Assembly (NCBI GenBank): GCA_031002005.1
Contig: CM061919.1
Span: 227,972,739 to 228,036,738 of the forward strand
DNA length: 64,000 bases
Direction of reading: 5' to 3'
Source of the DNA: Vandiemenella viatica
Taxonomy: Eukaryota; Arthropoda; Insecta; Orthoptera; Morabidae
Shown: positions 1 through 10,021 of the stretch, piece by piece
Layout of the letters: the number at the start of each line of letters is the position of its first letter
Position numbering within the stretch: position 1 is the first letter of the stretch
Notes under the pieces: generated by a model
The model's database searches: none
Told to the model about the DNA's origin: nothing
What the model saw: only the letters and a program-made list of their open reading frames with translations
Program-made: the position numbers and the translations under genes

Positions 1-700
1 TTGTGTGCTGAACTGGATTATTTTGGATTATCACATTTAAGGTTAGTAAAAGGTGTTAATATCATTACAGAAAATTAATTTAGTTGGTTTATTAGATATT
101 GAGTTACTTTCTTGCTCGTAAATCGGTTTAAAAATGACAAAATGCTCCCCAGGTAGAAGCTCATAATTACAAAGTTGGATTACTGATGATTATTTAATTT
201 TCAGTTGACTTAAAGTTTATTTATTATTATTCAAAGTTTATATTCGGCATTTAGTAACTACTGAAAGTCTTTACTGCATTCAAATTGGTTTAGAAACTGT
301 AAAGTTTACCTATATCAAAATTTATTATTTGAAACTGAACTTGGGGGATTTAACCTATTTCCTCCCAAACTAATGTTTTCTTTCTGTTATAGAAGGTTTA
401 CTTTAGGGCTTTTATTTACTTTTGAATACTTTTATTATTCCTAAAGGGGTTTATTTAGTTTGTTTGGTTACAGTATCTTCATGCTATATAAAGCTTCACT
501 CCCATAACCTATACATGAAATGAAAACTATCTTTTACTACAGAGTAAGCTTTCCCCCTAATGCCTAAAGGTGTGAGGCTAGAATTTACTAAAATTCTAAG
601 ATGCTTACAAAACCCATCTTTAAAATGATGAATAAAGCCTTAAGATTAATCCACCAGGCACTGCACACTGGATAGGGGAGGTAAAATGGGGCAGGACACG
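1..700. other. AT-rich stretch, nothing recognised
   Basis: Mostly AT-rich single-copy-looking sequence. I see no open reading frame with family resemblance, no splice-flanked coding block and no tandem repeat. The last nine bases (692-700) are the left target duplication of the adjacent SINE. Confidence 0.6.
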
Positions 701-956
701 ATTTTTTATTTTTTTATTTTTTTAACTGCTTAACGTCTCTTAACAGCGATGTTTTTTGCTTCGGGAAAGGATGGGGGGGGAAGGAATTGGAAGGAAATCG
801 GTCATGGCCTTTTGAAGGAAGCATCCCGGCATTCGCCTGGAGTGATTAGGGGAAACCATGTAAAACCCAAATCTGGATGCCCGGACGGGGATTCGAACCG
901 CCGTCCTCCCGAATGCGAGGCCAGAACGCTAACCGTTACACCACTACCCTCGGTGA
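701..956 (-). mobile_element. tRNA-derived SINE, family A
   Basis: Read on the minus strand it starts with a tRNA-like head with A box (TGGTGTAACGG) and B box (GGTTCGAATCC). A central domain shared by all family A and B copies follows, with the block CCGGGATGCTTCC, and then a GTTAAGCAGTT tail with poly-A (poly-T on the plus strand). CAGGACACG is repeated at 692-700 and 957-965 as a 9-bp target duplication, which fixes both ends. The left arm of the 3' hairpin is mutated in this copy. It is not a tRNA gene: it lacks a closing acceptor stem and is one of many dispersed copies. Confidence 0.9.
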
Positions 957-1365
957 CAGGACACGCCCACGCCTCTGCGTTCCGGTGGTCCTTACTGAGG
1001 TTTTTTAGGCGCTTGATCAGAGGTATCAGGTTCAAACGATAAATGAAATAAAATTAATACTCGCTTTACCCGCAATCATCTAGGTGAATTCTGTGACGGT
1101 CCTCAATCTATGCTTCATAAACTACACATTTCAAACAAAAAACACTGTGTCACACGTTTTTCAGGCAGATGGCAACACAATACTTTCCTCTAATAGATCG
1201 GATACGCCGGGCTTAACATCCTTAGTCAATCTTCGTGTACAAATTCAATTCCTCGCCCCTCTCACTTGGTCCCTGGTGGCCAAATTAGAGAAGAGGGGGG
1301 AAAAAAAGCCTTATGGAAGAATTTCGTAGAAGTAGGATATAGGCAGGTGGGATGTACCACTACAC
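957..1365. other. no recognisable feature
   Basis: A short open frame of 81 codons (1084-1329) has no recognisable motif and no splice context. I do not support it as a gene. Confidence 0.5.
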
Positions 1366-2660
1366 TGAAGTGATAAGGTCATGGGTCATATCGTATTGGA
1401 TCCTCTTTTGACCAGTGAAGTGCAGTAACCCGACGTTGCATTTACTCAGCAAGTTGTCGGAAGTAATATATTGCAAAAGTGTTGCCGGTGCCGAGCACTT
1501 GTCATGAACTGATCTTGTGGCAATAAAGTGTCCTAGAAATAGTTTTATTAAGCTACCATAATTGCTTGAAAGAAGTGTTTGTTTTAGCCACGGTATTTAA
1601 TACTCCTTTTCAAACTAATGACTGCAACATCCACAACTTTACAGCTCGTATCGGACTTTGTGTTTATTTGAATTTGCACGTTTGTTTCGGAAGGCCACAC
1701 ATAATATTCGAGAACCAAAAACATCCGTTCTCACTCAATCTAAATTGATATCAATTAACTCCCTTCTTCTTTTTTCTTTCATTTTTTTCCTTCTTTTTTC
1801 CCCCATAGATTCCAAAATAGTTTCTCACAATCAGCCTTGCACAAATGAACATTTTAATACATTTATCTGATTCAAAATTATCCGCAAGCTCCGACTAAGA
1901 AATATTTAAAAGTCATGTCACAAATTTCCTATCATATTGCATAGATATTCTATTTGAATCATGTCTGGCGGTCTAGGTGGTTAAATCATTTGCTATAATT
2001 GTCTTCAAACAAATCGCGAACGATTTTGTCACGGTGACAGTGTGCGATGTTGCTCTGTAAAAGTCCGTCGTTGTTCGTGGTCACAAAGCCCATGTAGCCG
2101 AAGATAACCATTTCCAGTGAGCAGTCGGTTTAGTTGACTACAGGTCTCAGTCCAAGCCATGTAAACACAGCCTGTAATAGGATGTAGCCGCCATCAGCTG
2201 ACACAGTGCCTTCCTGACAACCTGGCTCCATGGTCTCGTGGATTCTGCGACAAACTCGAACACTGGCATCAGCTCTTACCAACTGGAATCGTTGCTCGTC
2301 TGACCACGCATCCTTCTCCAATCTTCTAGTGTCCAATCAATATGTTCACGAGTGCAGCCGATCAGCCGATAGTGTGGTCGGCCACGGCGTTGTCCATGTC
2401 GGGAGGTAATGATGCTGGCCCACCGACCGCGGCTGGGTGTTATACCGTACCTGAGCCAAAACTCACACCCGCCACCCCACCAAACCAAACCACCCACCAT
2501 TTCACTTGCTGGAAATTAAATATTCGCGCTACACTCTTGACATTATGGATCAAGCAATGTTAAATTCATGAACAATTTGCGAACAGGAATTCGCCAACTA
2601 CTATTTCGCGTTTAAAGTCTGTTAATCCATATCATGCGGCGATAATCACACGATTCAGGA
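1366..2660 (-). mobile_element. Tc1-like DNA transposon, decayed copy
   Basis: Minus-strand degenerate transposase. It is recognisable by nucleotide similarity to the better copy at 11815-12870: the stretches around 1410-1515 and 1960-2340 match, including the segment with the AACTGACTACAG and CCATGTAAACACAGCC blocks, and the N-terminal end lies near 2650. About 440 bp (roughly 1516-1957) is foreign to the element and looks like an insertion, and about 100 bp near 2412-2520 is also extra. No frame is intact. The terminal inverted repeats are not visible, so the ends are approximate. Confidence 0.7.
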
Positions 2661-4112
2661 AAGTCCAAATATAATTCCAGAAACTGCACGACACATTCTT
2701 ACATTACTTCCTCGGTGACTTTTGGACTTCGGTGTAGTTTGAGATTCAGTGTAAGGGATAAATTATTAGTAAAAGATATAATAAAGGCGAGATAGATATC
2801 AGCAAACTGACGCATGTAACTGCTGTGTCAGACTCGTACAACTTTATAAATAGCAACAATAATTAATATTGATAGGAGGGCTGGAATATTTTGCTCTAAA
2901 GTATTTTCGCTTTAAGTCTGGATGGTAGCCACTTGTAACGGTGAATCGAGACCCTTTCACACCTGAGCTGGGGTAGAAACATATCTCTCAACTGCGAGGG
3001 AAAGCCCGTTTATCTGTAGCAGGTATCGCCGAACTGACCCTTCTCCGGTCAAGTGGATAATTCGGCTGGACCATCTATTGTGCCGTAAGCTAGTGGAAAA
3101 TTTGGTGGCCGAAACAAAACTCGGAGAAGGTCGGATATTCTCGGGGTTAGGCAGTTATGGTAGCTCCATGTGTGAATGAGGTGGCTGTGAACTCCCAATG
3201 AACGCGTATGTTACAAAATAATAAGGAGCTGTTTGGTGTGTTCTGGGTCCACATCTCCTACTGGGCCCACGGATTGGTTTTCGACGGGGTTGGAAAGGAT
3301 TCCAATCCAACATCGTGAGAGAAGAGGGTCTTCCGGTGGAGTCTGGCGGACAGACAGGTCACGCCATCGCCGAGTCTGCGATTACGACTAGACTTAGAGC
3401 TGGACGGTTAAGCCACTTCTGGCTTGCGTTACCTGTGGCTGTCGCCTGAAGGAAGTGTGCGTGTTACCACCATTGGTGCCACAGCTGCTGAATAAACGGT
3501 AAAGACCTTCAGCCATTAAAAAGAACTCAGTGTTACGCATTCCTCGACCAGTGAACACAATTTTTCTGAGCGTATTATTAGCCGTGAGCAATCTGATTTG
3601 ATAGGGGAAGACTGTTATAAATTCCTATCAATCAGGAAGTATTATTTTATTTAAGTTCAAGACTTAATGGCGCCCTCGTCAATTTCATTTATTTGTATAA
3701 GCTTGTATTTGTGAACAGCTTTATAAATTTCACATGGATATGTTATTGTTTGCTTAGAATTAACGTCTTATGCCATATATTGTAAGACTCGGTGTTGATT
3801 TTTGTTTGAACATTGGATTTTCACGTTTTAAATTAATTGTAAAGTTCACCGACGTCTGTTGGCATTCAATGTTTGACTTGAATAAATCTGTCAGGTTATG
3901 AGTTTATATTAGTAATGCACAATAGAATATCACTTTGCACCCTCTTCCTATTTGATAAAATCAAATAATTAAAATTATTAAATTGTTGCGATCAACAAAA
4001 ATCATTAGTGCCTAATATTAAATTAAACGAATGCTATAAGTACAATTACCCAGCAAACCCCCTCCTACTACCACACGCAGTGGCGCCGGATGAGAGAATA
4101 TATAGAATTGCA
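2661..4112. other. unassigned; GC-richer block at about 2930-3470
   Basis: The block near 2930-3470 is clearly GC-richer than its surroundings (for instance GGCCGAAACAAAACTCGG). It could be part of an old retroelement 5' region, but no protein motif supports that. The rest is AT-rich. A 65-codon minus-strand frame (3394-3591) is not convincing. Confidence 0.4.
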
Positions 4113-4350
4113 GACCGAGCGTGGTGGGTGAGCCGGTAACGCTCTGGCCTCGCATTGGGGAGGACGCAGTTTCGGGTCCCCTTCCGGGCATCCAGATTTG
4201 GGTTCTTCATGGTTTCCCCAAATCACTCCAGGCAAATGCCGGGATGCTTCCTTAAAAAGTCCATGGACGAATTCCTTCCCGTTCCTTGTCACCAGTCCCA
4301 TCCCGCCTCTAATTACCTCGACGTCAACGAGACGTAAAGCCATTAGTAAA
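4113..4350 (+). mobile_element. tRNA-derived SINE, family B
   Basis: The head starts GACCGAGCGTGGTGGGTGAG. The central domain is shared with family A, and the 3' part is of the B type (CCCGCCTCTAATTACCTCG then GACGTAAAGCCAT). The B box is mutated (GTTTCGGGTCC). The 3' hairpin has one mismatch. No clear target duplication is visible. Confidence 0.85.
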
Positions 4351-4619
4351 TAAAACAATCTGCAAAAGATAAATAAGCATTAACTCCTATTTCAATTTTC
4401 AAGTAGTGTCAGTATTCTGTCTCGCATAAAGGTTACATATTCTGAATACAACGAAATTTGAAGAGGTCTCGTCAAGACGAACCGTTGGTTGACATCTACT
4501 GCAATAGCATATCGATAATGTCAGAATCACAAGACGAAAATGTTGAATGGCACGTGGTGTACGCCATAGGTTGATGGTGCTATTTCGGGTTTTGTATTAC
4601 TGCTGTCTTTATCTTGCAG

Positions 4620-4732
4620 ATATCGCTACAGCGCCGCCGCCCCGAAGGTAGCTCATCTTTCCGACACTGCTGCGGCGGATCCATCCTCAATGACTGGTGG
4701 GCCATAACTGCCGCACACTGTACAGAAGGCGT
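4620..4732 (+). CDS. Chymotrypsin-like serine protease, exon with catalytic His
   Basis: Exon of a secreted S1A (trypsin/chymotrypsin clan) protease. It is bounded by a pyrimidine-rich acceptor (TCTTTATCTTGCAG, ending 4619) and a GTGAGT donor at 4733. In phase 0 it reads ISLQ...HCCGGSIL...TAAHCTEG followed by a split codon GT. CGGS and TAAHC are diagnostic: His in TAAHC is the charge-relay histidine, and the two cysteines around the His loop form the conserved disulfide. The ISLQ start corresponds to the usual V/I-SLQ that follows the activation peptide exon, which must lie left of this exon and was not found. The last two bases plus the first base of the exon at 14019 complete a Val codon, so the two exons join in phase. 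Substrate specificity cannot be told because the S1 pocket segment is missing. Confidence 0.9.
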
Positions 4733-5141
4733 GTGAGTTAATGTTCACACTTAATGGCATTCATCTGAATTATCCAGTCTGTAGTAAAACATTAATCTAA
4801 TACATCAATCCTGACTAAATACATTATGGCTTCGATAAATTGATTGGGAAATAAGGTGATTTGTTTTTAATCTTTTCGTCATGGGATAAACATGGTGGTT
4901 CTATTTATTTAACATGGAATAAGTTTCAGTAGTGGTAAAGTCATGGGAATTAATGATAAGCGTAATTTTCAAATGGTATTCTCCAATTTAAGGTTGTATT
5001 ATATACATATAACTGATCCAAAAATGAAAACAACCGTCATAGACAACACTCAGAGCATTAATAAAAGCAATCACCTCAGTCTTCTCTGACAGCATTATAT
5101 TAACTTTTGGCTCATAGTTGTAGCATTAAACATGTTTTATA

Positions 5142-6421
5142 CACTGATCAGCCGGAACATTATGATCACCTACCTAATAGCCGGTATGCCCGCCTTTGGC
5201 ACGGTTAACAGCGGGCGCTAATAACCTCGACGTTGACGCGCCCTAAATCCCTAATAACAACAACACAACAACGGATAACAGCGGTGACGCCTCTAGGCTT
5301 GGAAGCAATGAAGCCTTGGTAGGTCGCTGGACGGAGTTAGCACCACATCTGCACACACAAGTGACTAATTCCCCTAAAATTCCGGGGAGGGGGCGATGAG
5401 ATCTGAAGCCACGTTCAATCACATTCCAGCTGTGTTCAATCGGCTTCAGATCTGGCGAGTTGGGGGGCCAGCACATCAATTGAAACTCGCCACTGTGTTC
5501 CTAGAAACACCCCATCACACTCCTGGCCTTGTGACATGGCGCCTTATCTTGTTAAAAAATGCCACTGCCGTTGGCAAACATGGCCGTCATGAAGGGGTGT
5601 ATGTGGTCTGCAACCAGTGTACGATACTTATTGGCCGCCATGGTGCCTTGCACGAGCTCCACTGGAACCATGGATTCCCACGTGAATGTTCCCAAGAGCA
5701 TAATTGAGCCATTGCCAGCTTGTCTCCTTCCCGCAGTATAGGTGTCAAGAAGCTGTTCCCCTGGAAAACGACGGATGCGTAACCTTTCATTGGCATGATG
5801 AAGAAGGTATTCATCAGACCATGCAACGCTCTACCACTGCGCCAACGTCCAGTGACAATGGTCACGTGCCCATTTCAGTCGTAGTTGCCGATGTTGTGGT
5901 GTTAACATTGGCACATGCATGGGTCGTCGACTGTGGAGGCCCATCGTTAGGATGTTTGGTGCATTGTGTGTTCAGATACACTTTTACTCTGTCCAGCACC
6001 AAAGTCTGATGTAGTCCGCCACAGTTCGCCGCCTGTATTATTTTACTAGTCGACCCATCCTACGACGTCCAACATATGTAATGAAGGATGGCCGCCCAAC
6101 CCCTCGACGTTTGGAAGTGGTTTCACCTTAGTTTCGCCACTTGTTGAAGACACTTACCACAGCATTCCTCGAACACCCAACAAGTCATGCAGTTTCCAAA
6201 ATACTCGTGCCGAGCCTCCAGGCTATCACAATCTGCCCTAGGTCAAACTCAGATAGATCGCGTGCCTTCCCCATTCTAAACACAGAATGCACGCTCACTG
6301 ATATTACATACACCGTGCGTGTCTCTGACTAGCACTCATTCCTTGCCAGGTGACGTTGCTATCACCTAGACTGGTATATATCGATAGTAGGCAGGTGGTC
6401 ATAATGTTCTCCTGATCGGAG
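5142..6421 (-). mobile_element. Tc1-like DNA transposon (1280 bp) with TIRs and TA duplication
   Basis: The ends are imperfect inverted repeats: CACTGATCAGCCGGAACATT at the left, and on the other strand CTCCGATCAGGAGAACATT at the right. TA flanks both ends (5140-5141 and 6422-6423), the classic Tc1/mariner target. The minus strand once encoded a transposase. An N-terminal helix-turn-helix region near 6270-6130 starts MGKARDLSEFDLGQIV, and near 5470-5400 the C-terminal catalytic block CWPPNSPDLKPIEHSWN holds the last acidic residue of the DDE triad. Stops and frameshifts break the frame. A 57-bp retroposed fragment interrupts it at 5215-5271. Confidence 0.93.
5215..5271 (+). mobile_element. 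57-bp SINE 3'-tail insertion with 13-bp target duplication
   Basis: The stretch consists of a hairpin (arms near 5213-5218 and 5238-5243, loop containing AATAACCTCGACGTTGA) and an AAC-rich tail. CGGTTAACAGCGG (5202-5214) and CGGATAACAGCGG (5272-5284) flank it, a 13-bp duplication with one difference. A second independent example lies at 48926-48976. This is a strongly 5'-truncated retroposition event into the Tc1 element. Confidence 0.85.
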
Positions 6422-6606
6422 TAAGTAACGTTACTAAACATACACACGCTGTTGTCAACTTTTTATATAGGACACTAAGAGAGCAACTGGTGTTTCCCGG
6501 TATGATTGAAGTTGATTTGCCCATACAGTAATTTGAAACATGTGTGTCAAATTCTCCCTAGTCTTTTCAGAAATTAACAAAGTTCGACAACCAGCTCAAA
6601 CGAACG

Positions 6607-6840
6607 ACCGAGCGTGGTGGTGTAACGGATAGCGTTCTGGCCTCGCATTCGGGAGGACGGCGGTTCGAATCCCCGTCCGGGCATCCAGATTTGATTTTCC
6701 ATGGTTTCCCAAATCACTCCAGGCAAATGCCGGGATGCTTCCTTAAAAAGGCCATGGCCGAATTCCTTCCCATTCCTTGCCCCCATCCTTTCCCGTCTCT
6801 AAAGACCTCTCTGTTGAGAGACGTAAAGCAGTTAAAAAAA
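6607..6840 (+). mobile_element. tRNA-derived SINE, family A, with 11-bp target duplication
   Basis: Full-length copy. A box TGGTGTAACGG and B box GGTTCGAATCC are intact. The 3' hairpin arms CGTCTCT (6794-6800) and AGAGACG (6817-6823) pair perfectly, and the copy ends in a run of seven A. TCAAACGAACG is repeated exactly at 6596-6606 and 6841-6851. This is the best reference copy of family A in the window. Confidence 0.95.
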
Positions 6841-7150
6841 TCAAACGAACGGGGAAGTATGGAGGGGGAAGGTATTTTTCATTCTGAGGATTAGGTTATA
6901 GAAGATTTTACCATTTTTAATCATCGGTTTTTCATGAACAAAATTCCACAGTGACGAAGAGCAATAGGACGTGAAACGTGAGGTGTCATACTATCTCCAT
7001 GTCCGCACTGAAGACGCCTCATTATGATCTTACAGTTCAAATCTTCCACAGAAATGTTTACGGACTTGTTATGGCTTCTACATCTACATCTACATCTATA
7101 CTCTGCAATTCACAATTACTGTGGGTGGCAGAGGGTGCTAAGCACCAATC

Positions 7151-10021
7151 CTATTTTAGAGTATTCCAATCCCGAATAGAACGAGGAAAGAAAGAATACA
7201 TAAATGTATCAGTACGACATCTTATCTCTCGAATCTTATCCCTTCTGTCATTGCGACCCAAATAGGTTGGCGGAAGAAGAATTTCGTTGCACTCGTAAAT
7301 TAGAGATTTTCGCATATTCTCCAACAAATTTAAACGTAAACGACGTCGTCTGTCCGCCAAACAATCCCAGCCTAACCCACGTATCAGCTCTGTGACACTT
7401 ACATAAGGACTGTAACTAGCGGTCACGAATCGAGCGGCTCTCCTCTGTACTTTCTCTAACGTGTCAATCAATCCCTTGCGATACGGATCCCAAATTGCAC
7501 AACAGTATTCCAAATGCGGACGCACTAGTGTTTTGTACGCTATTTCCTTTGTATGAGCATTGCAGCTTCTCAAAATACGACCTATAAAACGTAGTTTAGA
7601 ATTAGCTTTGCCTACGACGGAATTTATGTGCAAGTCCCATTTCATGTTGCTTTGTACTGTTACGCCTAGATACTTCAGGGAATCGACCGTGTCAACAACT
7701 GAATTGTTAACTTTGTACTCGTGAGCAAACGGGGTCTTTTTATTACTTATTTGCATTGCCTTGCACTTTTTACAGTTAAGTGTAAGCTGCCATTTACGGC
7801 ACCATTCCGAAATAACATCCAGATCGCGCTGTATTTCTAAGCAATCGTCAGAGCACCTCACTTCCCTATAAATAAGTGCATCATCAGCAAAAAATCGCAT
7901 CCTGCAATTAACGTTGTCACCGAGATCGTTTATAAAAATTAAGAAAAGAAGTGGTCCTATTACACTTCCTTGAGGAACGCCCGAAGTAACATCTAGCTTT
8001 GAAGAGGCTTCCCCGTCAACAACGACATACTGCGACCGACCAGTTAGAAAATCGCGTATCCATTCGCAGATCTGATCAGATATACCGTACGCTCGAATCT
8101 TCGCCAAAAGGCGGTTATGTGGTACAGAGTCAAAAGCCTTCTGGAAATCCAAGAAAATAGCATCAACTTGTGATCCTGCATCGATAACCTTCATTACGTC
8201 ATGCGAAAATAGAGCCAGTTGCGTTTCACACGAACGGTTCTTACGAAATCCGTGTTGGTTTGCTGTAAGTAACTCGTTTTCATCCAGAAACTTCATAACG
8301 TTAGAGCATATGACATGCTCCACAATTCTACTGCAGACAGATGTTAGAGATATGGGTCGATAATTCCTAGGATCTCGCCGATCACCTTTCTTGAAAACGG
8401 GAATCACCTGCGCTATTTTCCAGTCAGAAGGTACTTTTCTTTCTTCTAAAGATTTACGAAATATATCTGATAGAAATGGTTCTATTTCTTCCGCGTATTC
8501 CGAAAATAATCTTACTGGAATACCATCAGGACCCGGCGCCTTCCCCCACTTCAGGAGCTTTAATTGTTTTATGATACCTACACTATCAATTTGAACTGGA
8601 TCCATCTCAGATTCTACACGCCGTGCAAAAGCGGGAATGTTTTCCATGTTTTCGTCAGTGAAAGAATTTTTAAATTCAGTGTTAAATAAGGTAGCCTTTT
8701 CGCGGCTGTCATCAACTTCCCGGCCGTCTTGTAGTAGAACTGACATATTGTTGTCACTACCACTAACTTTTTTTACATACGACCAAAATTTCTTTGGGTT
8801 TTCGTTGAGACTCTTAGAAAGTGAGTTGCATCTAAAGTCGTTAAAAGCCTCGCGCATCGCATTTTTAACATGTTCTCTTGTCTCAGCTAACTTTTCTAAA
8901 TCACTCCTATACATCGTCGTCCTTGAGCGTGCATGTATCTTCCTTTGTTTTTTAAGTAACCGTTTAATTTCACGTGTATACCACGGGGGATCGTTCCCAT
9001 CCCTGATTGTCCTTTTCGGTATATGTAAGTCCATGCCTTTCCTGATTATATGCATGAACCGAAGCCACATCTCTTCAACCGAGCCTCTTCCTTCTATAAA
9101 GGTAATGTAATTATCCCTCAGAAACGCTCTTAAACTCTCCTTTGGGGCCTTTTCAAACCTGTAAACGACCCTTTCTTTTTTCTTTTTGCGCGCGGCTATT
9201 AATTTTACTGTAGCAATTACAGCTTTATGATCACTTATTCCCATGGTGGTTGAAACGTCCGTGAATAACTCAGGCCTATTCGTAACGAGAATATCTAAAA
9301 TGTTTTCGTTATCGTTGTGGCACCGCGTAGGTTCAGTGACGAGCTGCTCCAGATTAAGATCTGAGAAAAGGTCAAGAATAATTTCACAGGATGTTTTATC
9401 CCGGCCACCAGTAACGTGGACGTAATTATTCCAGTCGATATACGGAAAGTTGAAGTCACCTCCTAGTATTATTCCATGATCTGGAAATTGACGAGCTATA
9501 TTACTTACATTAGTTCTTAAGGCCTCAGCAATAGATACATCTGCATCTGGTGGACGATAGAAAGACCCTAATACAAGTTTTGTCCTAGCTACTTTTAGTC
9601 TAATCCATAGGATTTCACAGACCGTATCGATATTTATTTCGCTACACGACAGATGTTTGCTAACAGCTATAAATACACCGCCTCCATTGGAGTTCAGCCT
9701 GTCCTTACGGAAAACATTCATTCTATCGTTAAATATTTCTGCTGAACTTATATCCGGTTTTAACCAGCTTTCAGTACCTAATACAATATCTGCTTCTGTA
9801 CTACTAATAATGCTTTCAAGCTCAGGCTGCTTATTGCAAACACTTCTACAGTTAATAACGAGTACTTTTAATGGTCGAGACTGATTTACGCTACTCCTAA
9901 CATATGGTGCCGAATTCGATTGGGCTGCCCGTAACTGTGATCCCAGTTTCGGGTCTTCCTGCCTCAGCCTAAAAAATCCCCCGATGCACTCCACACGGCC
10001 CCTGCCACCCGTGTAGCCGAT
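7151..10021 (-). CDS. LINE ORF2: AP endonuclease and reverse transcriptase
   Basis: The frame is open from 10021 and ends at 7151. The listed 947-residue product begins with a GTG at 9994. Numbering from there, an apurinic-type endonuclease starts near residue 43 (LKVLVINCRS, TES at 74-76, GGDFNF, ISDH) and a reverse transcriptase follows with motif A (FLDFQKAFD), motif B (GVPQGSVIGPLL) and motif C (FFADD), so all catalytic acids are present. The protein would nick target DNA and prime reverse transcription there. There is no ATG until residue 92, past the first endonuclease motifs, so an AUG-initiated product would be defective. The frame is -1 relative to ORF1 and overlaps its last codons, which suggests frameshift or coupled translation. 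Confidence 0.93.
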   Translation of the reverse strand: MGYTGGRGRVECIGGFFRLRQEDPKLGSQLRAAQSNSAPYVRSSVNQSRPLKVLVINCRSVCNKQPELESIISSTEADIVLGTESWLKPDISSAEIFNDRMNVFRKDRLNSNGGGVFIAVSKHLSCSEINIDTVCEILWIRLKVARTKLVLGSFYRPPDADVSIAEALRTNVSNIARQFPDHGIILGGDFNFPYIDWNNYVHVTGGRDKTSCEIILDLFSDLNLEQLVTEPTRCHNDNENILDILVTNRPELFTDVSTTMGISDHKAVIATVKLIAARKKKKERVVYRFEKAPKESLRAFLRDNYITFIEGRGSVEEMWLRFMHIIRKGMDLHIPKRTIRDGNDPPWYTREIKRLLKKQRKIHARSRTTMYRSDLEKLAETREHVKNAMREAFNDFRCNSLSKSLNENPKKFWSYVKKVSGSDNNMSVLLQDGREVDDSREKATLFNTEFKNSFTDENMENIPAFARRVESEMDPVQIDSVGIIKQLKLLKWGKAPGPDGIPVRLFSEYAEEIEPFLSDIFRKSLEERKVPSDWKIAQVIPVFKKGDRRDPRNYRPISLTSVCSRIVEHVICSNVMKFLDENELLTANQHGFRKNRSCETQLALFSHDVMKVIDAGSQVDAIFLDFQKAFDSVPHNRLLAKIRAYGISDQICEWIRDFLTGRSQYVVVDGEASSKLDVTSGVPQGSVIGPLLFLIFINDLGDNVNCRMRFFADDALIYREVRCSDDCLEIQRDLDVISEWCRKWQLTLNCKKCKAMQISNKKTPFAHEYKVNNSVVDTVDSLKYLGVTVQSNMKWDLHINSVVGKANSKLRFIGRILRSCNAHTKEIAYKTLVRPHLEYCCAIWDPYRKGLIDTLEKVQRRAARFVTASYSPYVSVTELIRGLGWDCLADRRRRLRLNLLENMRKSLIYECNEILLPPTYLGRNDRRDKIREIRCRTDTFMYSFFPRSIRDWNTLK
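9923..9976 (-). promoter_or_regulatory. Candidate -1 ribosomal frameshift site between ORF1 and ORF2
   Basis: In ORF1 frame the mRNA reads GAU UUU UUA GGC UGA. U UUU UUA (9976-9970) is a canonical slippery heptamer, and slipping back one base enters ORF2 at AGG, giving a predicted 1266-residue fusion. Sixteen bases downstream a hairpin (9953-9928) has a CCCG/CGGG stem, one A-A mismatch, an AACUG/CAGUU stem and a 6-base loop. GGCUG just after the heptamer can also pair with CAGCC (9927-9923). The frame relation is seen directly; function is inference. Confidence 0.6.

Noticed and set aside
701..956. tRNA gene (A and B boxes at this and many other SINE sites)
   Set aside because: No acceptor stem closes, and each is followed by the shared SINE body and flanked by target duplications.
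8637..9110. 157-codon plus-strand frame
   Set aside because: Antisense shadow of LINE ORF2.
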